NCBI GenBank assembly: GCA_017347445.1
Contig: AP021856.1
Location: 1,992,613-2,056,612, forward strand
Source of the DNA: Candidatus Brocadia pituitae
GTDB taxonomy: Bacteria > Planctomycetota > Brocadiia > Brocadiales > Brocadiaceae
Length of the DNA stretch: 64,000 nt
Direction: 5' to 3'
Both the position numbers and the translations under genes were made by a program. Under the pieces are notes generated by a model. It was not told where the DNA came from. It searched no databases and was given only the letters and a program-made list of their open reading frames with translations. Below are positions 53,401 to 62,266 of this stretch, piece by piece (position 1 is the first letter of the stretch; each line of letters starts with the position of its first letter).

Positions 53401-53539
53401 GCAGTTCTTTATCAAGGAAGTGTTCTATTTCTTCACGCTTCTGGTTCATAATACGATAAATGCCAAAATCAAGGTCAGCCTGATCCATCTGGAACATCTG
53501 TCGTAATATCTTCTTTAACTTCTCATACTGGGTTTCCAT
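50471..53539 (-). CDS. Adenine-specific DNA methyltransferase (type III Mod-like), 3' end replaced by IS
   Basis: A 1022-residue protein. The catalytic motif IV is VYIDPPYNTDATEI (about residue 478) and the SAM motif I FGGSGTTAHAV (about 781); this order is that of beta-class N6-adenine methyltransferases such as type III Mod. A long N-terminal region (1-450) may recognise DNA or the partner helicases. The stop codon and last two residues (I-S) come from the end of the IS, and a native-looking tail survives beyond it at 48823-48879, so about 20 residues are lost. It follows the SNF2 gene by 121 bases. Confidence 0.87.
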   Translation of the reverse strand: METQYEKLKKILRQMFQMDQADLDFGIYRIMNQKREEIEHFLDKELLPQVKQEFSKYKDAKAVERQKELEKLIKTLKDADVDPDANPKVLKIKEEMAAYGDEESLANEVFSHVTTFFRRYYDNGDFLSLRRYKKDTYAIPYEGEEVKLHWANADQYYIKSSEYLRDYVFKLPGQKRVHFKLIDATEEKDNIKQEQGKERRFRLCDSEPTRIEGDNLYIQFTYLPDNTKQADLNKNTLEYLVERHNKSKELDNFHKLFELLPTAKNPNRTLLEKHLNNYTARFNFDFFIHKDLGGFLRRELDFYIKNEVLFIDDLDEQDERQVIQSLGKVKVLKRIAQKIITFLAQIEDFQKKLWLKKKFVVECGYCVTLDRVPEGLYDEIAKNDAQREEWVRLFAIDEIKKNLTTPGYTKPLTVKFLKANPFLIVDTKFFNDAFTEKLLASIDNIDEACDGVIINSENFQALNLLVEKYREQVKCVYIDPPYNTDATEIIYKNGYKHASWLSLIYDRLNHAREVLNKSGVIEIAIDDEEFHRLECIVRQSFGDDNHLANIAIMHNPKGRDQEHVATAHEYTIISSKDIRYASTFRLKLGEEQVKQKYSKNNESGKFRELPLRRSGSGARREDRPYMFFPFLYDCDKNKLFVITEEEYKKIYDGAHFNDDHIKQLKDNYESKGLVFILPIRDDGSFGRWRWGYKSSKEGCNNGALFGKMGKNPTVYQIDYEESTYLPKTLWYGERYDASTKGTNLLKDIVGSNPFDYPKSINAVEDMLIIGCQDEDLIVDYFGGSGTTAHAVINLNREDGGKRKYILVEMGEYFDTVLKPRIQKVVYSQDWKDGKPVSREGISHMFKYMKLESYEDTLDNLIIKRDKKQQKALTASKTAQEEYMLGYWIDIETRESDSLLNIDKFEDPFNYTLQIRHDNELKTTKIDLVETFNYLIGLYVEQTEVIRGFRVIRGRLRTGERTLVIWRNTKEKSNKELDTFFLKQGYNTQDFEFDKIFVNGDNNLENLKVAEDKWKVSLIGFIS

Positions 53540-53568
53540 ATATTATACCCCTATACTATTTATCTCTT

Positions 53569-53601
53569 AACCCTGACAGGGTTCGGAACCCTGTCAGGGT
53601 T
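53569..53601. repeat. AACCCTGACAGGGTT palindromic repeat
   Basis: AACCCTGACAGGGTT, CGG, AACCCTGTCAGGGTT: an inverted repeat in the SNF2-MTase gap, able to form a strong hairpin within the operon. Confidence 0.8.
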
Positions 53602-53660
53602 AACATGTGCGGCTCACTTCAAAATCCAGTTAAGTTGCTTTATTTATACAAGACTATCTC

Positions 53661-56543
53661 TTAAACAATCATCCAACGAATAATAAATAATGTTTCTGAA
53701 TTCGTTTTTTGCTGCAATTTCTTTTTGAGTTTTTCAATCAGAGCATTACGCTTTTCTTCGATTTCATCTTCAACATCAAATATTCTCTGCCGTTGTTTAC
53801 GCTGAACCTTTTCTGTTTCCTTAATCTTTAATTCAAGGTCATGTTTTTCCTGCAATGATGTTGACTGACGTAACAGACGATTTAATGTCCTGAGCTGATT
53901 TTTAGTGTCTTTCAATTCCTTTTCAGCCGATGAGACAAGATCATCCGACCAGCGAAACAAGCGGTCGCATTCTTCCTGATAATAAGAATTGTTTCGCTCC
54001 AGTGCCTTATCTATCATGGCGTTTTTATGGCATTGGGCATCATCCTGTAATCTCATAAGGACATTGTCAGGCAAACGAACGTCTCTACAAGCAGCCGCAC
54101 CGCAATCAAATATTTTTTCACATATTTCAGGATGTATTACAGCGCCAGAATCATCAAAGGCATTGAAAAGCAGATACTCATCTTTCCCAAAACTGTGAAT
54201 GGTGAGCTTCGATAAAACCATATAACCAGATTTTCCCTTAAGAGATTCTACCACAGAAATCTTGACAGGGTGATTACTAATATCAAAGACAAGTTCTGCC
54301 TGTGGTGTATTATATTTTAGCGACTCAGAAAATACATACTCACCCAAAGGATGTGACATGCGATATAAATATACTCCATCAACATTATCTTTTCTCTTGG
54401 AAATAAGGGAATAATGACCTGTTTGGAGTTTATTATCAGGCGCTTCCTTAAGATAGAAAGACAATCCATTGGGATTAAATTCAGCCCTATCTTGCAAAAC
54501 ATGTTCTGTTATTGCCCAAAACCGCCGTTCCATTTTATCAAGAAATGTTTGCGTTTGTTCCAGATGTATTTTCAACCGTTCGTGCACGTCTTCATCAAAA
54601 TGTTCTAAAAGGATTTGTTTGCTTTCCTGAATCTTCGATTGAATTTGTTCATCCATGCGTTTTTGCAGTTCAGCAAATGCCTTTTGAATTTCATCGGGTT
54701 TGCGGCATTGTTGGTAAATCCGTAGTACTTCTCTCTCGAAATCAACACCAGACTCAAGTGAACCCAGTACTTCATCGGATGCCCCAAAGACCCCGCTAAA
54801 GAGGTTAAATTTATATTCCAATAGATCGTACACCTGGCAGTCTACTTCATTCCGTTCGTTTAGGAAATTAATTACAACCACGTCATATTTCTGCCCGTAA
54901 CGATGACACCTGCCAATTCGTTGTTCGATTCGTTGGGGATTCCAGGGAAGATCATAATTAATCACCAGTGAGCAAAATTGCAAATTAATGCCTTCTGCCG
55001 CTGATTCTGTGGCGACAAGAATATCTGCCGTATCCCGAAAATGTTCAAGAATAGCCATGCGTATATCTGAGCTTTTCGACTCAGTAATGCGGCCAGTTTC
55101 TTTATTTCTTTCGAGCCAGCTTTCGTATATATTTTTCGATTCCTGATCTGTATTGGTACCATTGAAAACAACAACCTTACCATTATAACCATGAGCATCG
55201 AGAAAATTTTTCAAATACTGCTGAGTCCGCCTGGATTCTGTAAAAACGACGGCTTTTCTCTTTGCCCCCATTTTCTCTGCTTCCATGAAACCGCGCTCAA
55301 TACCTTCTTTGAGTCTTTTTGTCTTTGAGTCAACTTTGATATCCTTCGCACTTTCAATAAAGTTTTCCAGTAGCGCAATCTCCTGCTTAACTCTTTCCTT
55401 ATCAATTTTATCTCTACCCGGATTGGCTTCAGCCGCATTATCTCCTGAATCTTCTCCTGGCGTTATCTCTAATTCTTCTAATTCTTCTTCGTCCAGAGAT
55501 TCGTCATCAACTAATTGTTGGACAATATTTTCTCCTGGTGGCTGTTCATTCTGTAACATTTCCAGGCGACTTTTAATTGTTTCCAACGTTTTTATAAGCG
55601 CATACGATGACGAAGCCAATATTTTTCTGATAACCAGGGTAATTAAAGACTTTTGACTGGTAGGTATAGCATACGTATCAGGCCGTTGAAGAAAGGCAGT
55701 TATGTTTTGGTATAATGAAACCTCCTGATCCGCCTGCGCAAAGCGAATGGTTATCGCCTTACGATTTGTATAAGGGATGTATTGCAAAACCTGCTTACGA
55801 AGTGTACGTTTGCAAAAACCTTTTAATCGCGCCTTTAAACTTTCTAAATCCGTATCATTAACATATAACTGACGAAAACTTCTGCTGTCGCCAAATATAT
55901 AATCATCAATAATGGTAGATAATCCAAAAAGCTCCATTAAGGAATTTTGTAAAGGTGTTGCTGTAAGAAGAATCTTTTTTATGTCTTCAAGAACCCATTT
56001 AATTGCCTGACCAAGTACATTTGTAGAGCGGTATGCATTTCGTAGTTTATGTGCTTCATCAATAATTGCCAAATCCCACGGCACCAATCTTACCAATTCC
56101 TTCTTGCTGTTTATAAACTGATAGGAACAAATAACAACGCTATCCTGAGCGAACGGGTTATCATACCCGTGGTCAGTATAGTGGTTATATGTCTTCGCTT
56201 CAAGGATTACAGAAGGTATATTGAATTTTTCTTCAAGTTCTATGCACCATTGCTTGCGAATAGATGCTGGACAAATAATGAGTAATTTACGCTTACGTTC
56301 CGCCCAATATTGGCATAATACAATAGCGGCTTCTATGGTTTTGCCCAAACCAACTTCATCAGCCAGGACGACACCTTTTGATAAGGGTGAATTTAAGGCA
56401 AATAGCGAGGCTTCTATCTGGTGTGGGTTCAAGTCAACAGCAGCATCGAAAAGTGAACGGGATATTTTCTCAATACCGTCTTCAGTAGAAGATTTCAACA
56501 AATCATGGGCATAATATTTTGCGTGATAATTCGTGATATTCAC
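53661..56543 (-). CDS. SNF2/RapA-like DEAD/DEAH helicase of the defence-like operon
   Basis: A 960-residue SNF2-type ATPase. Helicase motifs: ADEVGLGKTIEA (I), IIDEAHKLRN (II), TATPLQNS (III), a second domain with FTESRRTQQYLKNFL, and the arginine motif QRIGRCHRYGQKYDVV (VI). The C-terminal third is coiled-coil rich (EKELKDTKNQLRTLNRLLRQ). SNF2 proteins translocate on double-stranded DNA and occur in DISARM-like and other restriction systems. It is the first gene of the operon with the methyltransferase and Res-like helicase. Confidence 0.87.
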   Translation of the reverse strand: MNITNYHAKYYAHDLLKSSTEDGIEKISRSLFDAAVDLNPHQIEASLFALNSPLSKGVVLADEVGLGKTIEAAIVLCQYWAERKRKLLIICPASIRKQWCIELEEKFNIPSVILEAKTYNHYTDHGYDNPFAQDSVVICSYQFINSKKELVRLVPWDLAIIDEAHKLRNAYRSTNVLGQAIKWVLEDIKKILLTATPLQNSLMELFGLSTIIDDYIFGDSRSFRQLYVNDTDLESLKARLKGFCKRTLRKQVLQYIPYTNRKAITIRFAQADQEVSLYQNITAFLQRPDTYAIPTSQKSLITLVIRKILASSSYALIKTLETIKSRLEMLQNEQPPGENIVQQLVDDESLDEEELEELEITPGEDSGDNAAEANPGRDKIDKERVKQEIALLENFIESAKDIKVDSKTKRLKEGIERGFMEAEKMGAKRKAVVFTESRRTQQYLKNFLDAHGYNGKVVVFNGTNTDQESKNIYESWLERNKETGRITESKSSDIRMAILEHFRDTADILVATESAAEGINLQFCSLVINYDLPWNPQRIEQRIGRCHRYGQKYDVVVINFLNERNEVDCQVYDLLEYKFNLFSGVFGASDEVLGSLESGVDFEREVLRIYQQCRKPDEIQKAFAELQKRMDEQIQSKIQESKQILLEHFDEDVHERLKIHLEQTQTFLDKMERRFWAITEHVLQDRAEFNPNGLSFYLKEAPDNKLQTGHYSLISKRKDNVDGVYLYRMSHPLGEYVFSESLKYNTPQAELVFDISNHPVKISVVESLKGKSGYMVLSKLTIHSFGKDEYLLFNAFDDSGAVIHPEICEKIFDCGAAACRDVRLPDNVLMRLQDDAQCHKNAMIDKALERNNSYYQEECDRLFRWSDDLVSSAEKELKDTKNQLRTLNRLLRQSTSLQEKHDLELKIKETEKVQRKQRQRIFDVEDEIEEKRNALIEKLKKKLQQKTNSETLFIIRWMIV

Positions 56544-56919
56544 AAAATGTTTTTCTCGCGGATGAAATTAAGGGAATACCATAGATGATTTTATTCATAA
56601 ATTCAGTAAAATATCTTCAGGATTCCTTATTCTCTGATATAGATAATTCCCGTTGTTTACTTGTTCCGTTTAACATGACGACTGGAATATGCAATTCAAT
56701 AGGTCTGAAAGAGAGACAGGAAATTCCAGTTTCATGGAGACTTGCGGATTATAATAGCAGTTTGCAGGAAGAAATCAATACTTAATCATGCTATCGTTTT
56801 GATGGGATGAGTCAGGGTTAGTATTTAAATACGCCCAGTACCTCGGTGGCTTCTCCATTTTCATCCTGGAGAAAACCCGCTTTCCTCGGAGAGCGGTTCT
56901 GCTGTATAATTACCAAATC
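56544..56919. other. Intergenic, divergent promoter region
   Basis: TATAAT at 56905-56910 lies just before recD2, too close to the ATG for a long leader. A short frame at 56585-56785 is not supported by any family feature. Confidence 0.4.
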
Positions 56920-59466
56920 ATGAAACAATTATCCCAGGCACAACCAGCCAGTAATCTTGTCCGTCTTTCTGGAATTGTCGAAAGGGTCACGTTTCATAAT
57001 GCGGAAAATGGCTGGTCTGTTCTGAAAGTTGCCCCCTTTAACGAACCGCATAAACTCGTAACCGTTATTATCCATCAAGCAAAGGTCTTTGCTGGCAGTT
57101 CAATGGAGTTCTACGGTACATGGAGCTACCATCAGAAGCACGGCGAACAATTCAAGGCAGAACGGGCAATCGAGAAAAAACCGTCAACTAGTGCAGCGCT
57201 CGAAAAGTATCTTGGGTCGGGTCTTATCAAGAATGTCGGCCCCAAGACCGCACAAAAAATAGTCAAGTTCTTCAATGAACGTACGCTAGAGGTTTTTGAA
57301 GAGCATATAGATGAGCTTATCAAAGTTCCGGGAATTGCTGAAAAGAAACTTTTCGATATTAAAAACAGTTGGCAGGAGCATAGGGCAATCCGTGACGTGA
57401 TGATCTTCCTGCAAGGATACGGCATCAGCACTCTTTTTGCGGTCAAGATCTATAAAACCTATGGCAATGATGCAATCAGCACGGTGTTGGCGAATCCCTA
57501 TCAGCTTGCGAGGGACATCTATGGGATAGGGTTTTTTTCAGCCGATAAGATTGCCCTGAATATGGGCTTCGAGAAAGAGGGAGTTCCCCGTATTGAGGCA
57601 GGCATAAAACACGTCTTGGCGTCAGCGCGGGATAATGGCCACTGCTATCTTTTAGAGTCACAGATTATCAAAAACACTCAGGAGCTGCTTGAAACGGGAA
57701 CACCGGAGCAGATAACAGGCATATTACTTGCTCTGACAAAGACCAACGAGATAAAGAAGATGGTTCTGTCTGATGAAAAGGGGCAGGAAGTCACCGCTTA
57801 TTATTCCAATTCCATCTTCTTCGATGAGCAATATGTTTCCAGGCGGATCAAGCAATGGACTTCTCAGTCTGTTGTTGTTGATCAGAACAGAATTGCCCGT
57901 TGGCTTGAGCAGTATTGCCATAAGCAAAGCATTATCCTTTCTGAAGAGCAGCAGGCATCCGTAGCGGGGATGGTAGGCAAGTCCTTTTCTATCCTGACAG
58001 GTGGGCCTGGCTGTGGGAAGACAACCACAACCAAGGCGCTCGTCAAACTCCTTCAAGCCATGCAAAAAAGGGTTGTTCTTGCAGCTCCAACAGGGAGGGC
58101 GTCCCAACGGATGAGCGAGGTTATCGGATATGAGGCCAAAACTATTCATCGTCTGCTTGAATGGGCACCCGACAAGAATGGATTTAGAAAAGGTGAAGAC
58201 GACCCGCTTCAGCTTGATTATCTGATTGTTGATGAATGTTCCATGCTGGATATAAACTTAGCAGCCTCACTCCTCAAGGCAGTTCCCCGGAATGCGCAGG
58301 TGCTCTTTGTGGGTGACCCGGACCAATTGCCGTCCGTAGGCGCGGGAAATGTGTTGCACGACATTCTCCAAGCAACCTGTGTACCGAGCTTCAGATTGAC
58401 CAGGGTATTCCGTCAGGCAGAGGAGTCGATGATTATCCGGTTTGCCCATCAAATAAACAAGGGGCAGATTCCGAAGATTGACTCCCCGTTCTTTAAGCCA
58501 GAATTGTGGAAGGACAAAGCAGGATGCCTTTTTGTTGATGCGGAGGAAGCAACACAGGAGCAATTGCAATTCTTAGGCAGGGCAAAGGCGGCCATCAGGC
58601 ATACCGTCACGACCGGAGAGGAACAAGTATTGCAGACAGGGGATAAAATCACAGGGGTTATGAAACGAGAAGAAGATACCTTGCTGATTGATAGCCTTCT
58701 TGTGCAAGAATGCAGGGAAGAATCGGAGATTTATGCACCTGTATTCAACATCCCGGAGAAGTTTAAGCATGTCGATTTGATGAAGGTTCATCATGCCCAG
58801 GGAGGTATTGAGCAACTAAAGTCCATAATCAAGTCAGTTCACCCGTGGTCAGCGCTTCATCACGGAATGACAGGGCTTGATATGGTTTTGCGATTATATA
58901 CCAGGACTATCCCGGAATACTATGGGAAGGATATAGAGATACAAATTCTGTCCCCGCAGGTACGGGGCAGTCTTGGAACGCATAACCTGAATCAGGTCAT
59001 TCAGCAAGCGGTGAATCCTGAGCAGCAGGGGAAGAAGCAGATTCAGATAGGTGAGCGTATCTACCGTGAGGGTGACAGGGTCATCCAGACCCGCAATAAT
59101 TATGACTTAGGTGTTTACAATGGAGATATTGGACGGATAAAGGCAATTGATCTGGAAAGCTACTCCTGTCAGATTCAGTTCGGGAAGCATGCCCCAATTA
59201 CCTATGAGCGGGAAGACCTAACGGAGATATCCCTTGCATATGGGATTACCATACATAAATCGCAGGGGAGTGAATTCGATGCGGTTATCATTCCCATTGC
59301 CTCTCAACATTTCAAGATGCTGTTTAGGAATCTTGTATATACTGGCTTGACGAGGGCAAAACAATTGTGCGTCTTTGTTGGCAGCAGGAAGGCGCTCTCA
59401 ATGGCAGTGAAGCAGATTGACAATCGTAAGAGGCAAACGGCATTAAGCTATCTTATTACAAAATAA
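56920..59466 (+). CDS. recD2: RecD2-type (RecD/TraA) ATP-dependent helicase
   Basis: An 848-residue helicase. The N-terminal OB-like region (LVRLSGIVERVTFHNAENGW) and tandem helix-hairpin-helix region (GLIKNVGPKTAQKIVKFFNE) typical of RecD2 precede the motor. Walker A is LTGGPGCGKTTTTKAL, Walker B IVDECSMLDINLAA, then FVGDPDQLPSVGAGNVL and the C-terminal AYGITIHKSQGSEFDAVIIP. It unwinds DNA 5' to 3' in repair, without RecBC. It is about 100 residues longer than usual because of an insertion at roughly 545-650. A monocistronic gene. Confidence 0.93.
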   Translation: MKQLSQAQPASNLVRLSGIVERVTFHNAENGWSVLKVAPFNEPHKLVTVIIHQAKVFAGSSMEFYGTWSYHQKHGEQFKAERAIEKKPSTSAALEKYLGSGLIKNVGPKTAQKIVKFFNERTLEVFEEHIDELIKVPGIAEKKLFDIKNSWQEHRAIRDVMIFLQGYGISTLFAVKIYKTYGNDAISTVLANPYQLARDIYGIGFFSADKIALNMGFEKEGVPRIEAGIKHVLASARDNGHCYLLESQIIKNTQELLETGTPEQITGILLALTKTNEIKKMVLSDEKGQEVTAYYSNSIFFDEQYVSRRIKQWTSQSVVVDQNRIARWLEQYCHKQSIILSEEQQASVAGMVGKSFSILTGGPGCGKTTTTKALVKLLQAMQKRVVLAAPTGRASQRMSEVIGYEAKTIHRLLEWAPDKNGFRKGEDDPLQLDYLIVDECSMLDINLAASLLKAVPRNAQVLFVGDPDQLPSVGAGNVLHDILQATCVPSFRLTRVFRQAEESMIIRFAHQINKGQIPKIDSPFFKPELWKDKAGCLFVDAEEATQEQLQFLGRAKAAIRHTVTTGEEQVLQTGDKITGVMKREEDTLLIDSLLVQECREESEIYAPVFNIPEKFKHVDLMKVHHAQGGIEQLKSIIKSVHPWSALHHGMTGLDMVLRLYTRTIPEYYGKDIEIQILSPQVRGSLGTHNLNQVIQQAVNPEQQGKKQIQIGERIYREGDRVIQTRNNYDLGVYNGDIGRIKAIDLESYSCQIQFGKHAPITYEREDLTEISLAYGITIHKSQGSEFDAVIIPIASQHFKMLFRNLVYTGLTRAKQLCVFVGSRKALSMAVKQIDNRKRQTALSYLITK

Positions 59467-59638
59467 GATGATTGGCTTTGTGATACAAAGAATTCATTTT
59501 TTTTCATGAAATTGAAACAAAAATGTAACTATTCAGCGTACATTGATCACAATCACTATGAGTGAACAAGATATTGATCTGGCAATCCCGAAGGGATGTC
59601 ATTATTATAGCATATCGTTATGCAATTATTTTAACCAC

Positions 59639-59684
59639 GTAGGGGTGATATGGTATCATTATTTCTGCACTATTTCACCCCTAC
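59639..59684. repeat. GTAGGGGTGA/TCACCCCTAC element
   Basis: A palindromic unit with imperfect inner arms, in the gap between convergent recD2 and the aminotransferase gene; it may also terminate transcription. Confidence 0.6.
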
Positions 59685-59736
59685 GGGGTTGAATATTGTG
59701 GTGTGATTTTTTCATGTGTCAGAGAGTAGTTGAAGG

Positions 59737-60834
59737 TTATTGTCGGGAAATGCTGTTGAGGATGTCCATACCGCGGTGAATCGTCTCTTCAGAAGCTGCG
59801 TAAGAAACCCGGAAATGGGTATGGCGTTCAGAAAAGACACTTCCGGGTATAATGAGGAGATTATTTTTGATGGCAGTTGCAACAAACTCTTCGTCTGTAC
59901 CCCAAGGCACCTCTGGGAAAAAGTAAAAAGCCCCGCCAGGTTTTACGATTTGAAATGTGTCCTTTAGCCCATTATACATTAAATCTCTTTTCTTTTTGTA
60001 GTTCGCGATGTATTTGCTCAGGTCTGTGTCTAAGGATTTTGCTACGGCATACTGAGCAGGTGAAGGTGCGCAAACAAACGTATATTGCTGCAGTTTGATC
60101 ATTTCGCTGATCATGGATGCTGGCCCTGCCGCATAGCCCATACGCCAGCCTGTCATGGCGAAAGATTTGGAAAAACCATCAAGAGTCAGGGTCTTTTCGT
60201 AGTATTTGCCAATACTCTCAAATACATGATGATAATCGTAATCGTGGTATATCTCGTCTGAAATGACAACAAGGTTATGTTTTTTTGCAATTTCTGCAAT
60301 CTCTTTTATATCCCTTGCTTTGCACATAATCCCCGTTGGGTTGGCCGGGCTATTTATAATGAGGGCCTTGGTTTTTTTTGTAATGTGGGGCTCGATACGT
60401 GCAGCCGTTAATTGAAAATCGGGATAGGTATCAATAAAAATGGATTTGCCGCCGCAGAAGTTCACTAAATGCTTATAGCTTACAAAGGCAGGGTCGGGTA
60501 TGAGTACTTCATCATCAGGATTAATCAGCACCATGAAAACGAGTGTCAGTGCCCCTGATACTCCCGACGTAATGATAATATCCTCTGCGTTTACACCTCG
60601 TTGTTCTTGAAGCCGTTTGAGTAATCCATTGCGGAGTTCTGCAATACCTTGTGTAACGGTATATTTATTGGCGCCATCCTCTATGGCTTTCATGGCGACC
60701 ATTTTGATCTCCTCAGGAACATCAAAATCCGGCTGACCTATACTGAGGTTCACCGGATTTTGCATTTTTTGCGCTAGATCAAAGACTTTTCTGATTCCTG
60801 AGGAGTCGATTTTCGACATCCTGTGAGCGATCAT
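59737..60834 (-). CDS. PLP-dependent class I/II aminotransferase
   Basis: A 365-residue fold-type I aminotransferase. NLSIGQPDFDVPEEIK, the nucleotide-like NSPANPTGIM, ISDEIYHDYDY and the Schiff-base lysine segment LDGFSKSFAMTGWRMGY are present, with the carboxylate-binding Arg in FRVSYA. It probably transaminates an aspartate- or alanine-type amino acid; the exact substrate cannot be told. Its ATG overlaps the stop of the small basic protein gene by one base. Confidence 0.9.
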   Translation of the reverse strand: MIAHRMSKIDSSGIRKVFDLAQKMQNPVNLSIGQPDFDVPEEIKMVAMKAIEDGANKYTVTQGIAELRNGLLKRLQEQRGVNAEDIIITSGVSGALTLVFMVLINPDDEVLIPDPAFVSYKHLVNFCGGKSIFIDTYPDFQLTAARIEPHITKKTKALIINSPANPTGIMCKARDIKEIAEIAKKHNLVVISDEIYHDYDYHHVFESIGKYYEKTLTLDGFSKSFAMTGWRMGYAAGPASMISEMIKLQQYTFVCAPSPAQYAVAKSLDTDLSKYIANYKKKRDLMYNGLKDTFQIVKPGGAFYFFPEVPWGTDEEFVATAIKNNLLIIPGSVFSERHTHFRVSYAASEETIHRGMDILNSISRQ

Positions 60835-61124
60835 TATTTCTTGGCCTTTTCCTTACCGGCAGCTGCGGCTGTTTTACTGCCAGAGGCTGAAGGTGTTCCT
60901 TCTGCAGGTGCTGTGCCTGTTGCGGCTTCAGCTTTCGACTCCTTTTTCTCTGATTTAGCCTTTCGTTTTATCTTGATGGTTTTCACTTTGGGTATGCCGA
61001 AAACAGACATTGTCTTGTCCCATTTCCCCTCTGCCTTCAGCAACTTAATACGCTCGACCTTGGTAAATACATTTCTTGGCCTTACTAACTTGCCCTTTGT
61101 TATCAAACTTTTATCAATACTCAT
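60834..61124 (-). CDS. PVC-type small basic protein
   Basis: A 96-residue protein: MSIDKSLITKGKLVRPRNVF, TKVERIKLLKAEGKWDKTMS, VFGIPKVKTIKIKRKAK. This matches the small basic protein family known from Planctomycetes, Verrucomicrobia and Chlamydiae. A low-complexity Ala/Lys/Ser tail (about 60-96) is added, longer than usual. Function is not established; a ribosome- or RNA-related role has been supposed. A good GGAGGA site precedes the ATG. It is the best phylum-level marker in the window. Confidence 0.85.
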   Translation of the reverse strand: MSIDKSLITKGKLVRPRNVFTKVERIKLLKAEGKWDKTMSVFGIPKVKTIKIKRKAKSEKKESKAEAATGTAPAEGTPSASGSKTAAAAGKEKAKK

Positions 61125-61139
61125 GTTTCCTCCTAAAGT

Positions 61140-61961
61140 CTATCTCATACGGATGGGATAACATCCCTCAAATTGTCTTTTGTTTTGATATTTAAACTCG
61201 GTAATTTTTTTTTGCGTTGTGAGCAAATCAGCGCTGCCAGCTTCCTCAAATTCACCGACACAAATAAAAATTTCTTTACCGGTATTTACGATAAATGCAT
61301 CGTGGCCGGCGATATCCTGGATTGTTTTTGCCATGGCTTTTGCCTTTTCTACATTTTCTTTGGTATTTTTGTAAGAAACCACACGCAAAGTCCATGTATC
61401 TTTAATAATCGGCTTTGGTTGTTCACTCTGTTTTTCTGCCTGGGGTAGAGCAGGCTTTGTTGCTGACTTTTGTGGGACATCTTCAGGTGCCGATTGTTGA
61501 AAGACGGGTTTTTTCGCATCCTGAGGCTCTATCGTTTCCAGCCATTCTTCAGTCTGACTCAGGACGCCTTTATGATATCCAACTTTGTGCCCAATGAAAA
61601 AACATGCTATCGAGAGAAAAGTTGCTGCAATAGCGCCAATAATCAGTGTCTCCTGTCTTACAACCACCTCATCCTTGCGTAAAGGACGTTCTTGTTTCAG
61701 AGGAATAAAAACGGGCTGGCTTTCTGTTTTGTTTTCCTTCAAAAACTGACCTTCTCCACTTGTCTTCTTGATCCATCCGAGTGGATCTGGCGCTGACGCA
61801 GATTTGGCATCAGATTTCTCATCGTGGCTGAACGGCTTAGGCTGGTAGCTTTCTTCTGTTGTTTCCTCTTGAGGTTTAACGTCACTTTTTTGTACATTTT
61901 CTACCTTCTGCATCGGTTTAAATATCTCAAAAAACTCCCTCGAATCACTTCCTTTCGTCAT
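61140..61961 (-). CDS. Membrane protein with SPOR-like C-terminal domain
   Basis: A 273-residue protein: cytoplasmic N-terminus rich in charged and proline residues (1-110), one membrane helix (TLIIGAIAATFLSIACFFIG, about 105-128), a linker rich in Pro/Lys/Gln, and a C-terminal alpha/beta domain (TWTLRVVSYKNTKENVEKAK to FEGCYPIRMR) of SPOR type. SPOR domains bind denuded peptidoglycan at division or wall-remodelling sites. It is the first gene of an operon with the small basic protein and the aminotransferase. Confidence 0.7.
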   Translation of the reverse strand: MTKGSDSREFFEIFKPMQKVENVQKSDVKPQEETTEESYQPKPFSHDEKSDAKSASAPDPLGWIKKTSGEGQFLKENKTESQPVFIPLKQERPLRKDEVVVRQETLIIGAIAATFLSIACFFIGHKVGYHKGVLSQTEEWLETIEPQDAKKPVFQQSAPEDVPQKSATKPALPQAEKQSEQPKPIIKDTWTLRVVSYKNTKENVEKAKAMAKTIQDIAGHDAFIVNTGKEIFICVGEFEEAGSADLLTTQKKITEFKYQNKRQFEGCYPIRMR

Positions 61962-62266
61962 AAATTTTCCACTCCATGCTTAGGATGTTTTCTTAAATTC
62001 GTAAGAATCCATTATTATGGGAGTTATACCAAAGAATCAATTTCTTGAGGAATTTTATACAAGACACATGATAAAGTCAAGTGATTTATATCTTTAAAAC
62101 ATAATTCGTTGACAGAGGTATAAATTGTGATATACTACTCTCCGTTTATAAAGTTACCGTAATAGTACAAAAAAGCAGGATTATGTACAAACCAAACATT
62201 TTTGTACTTTTCAGCAAGCCATGGTAGGTTATAAAGGTATCTGATTGTGGCTGTACTATACTCTTT

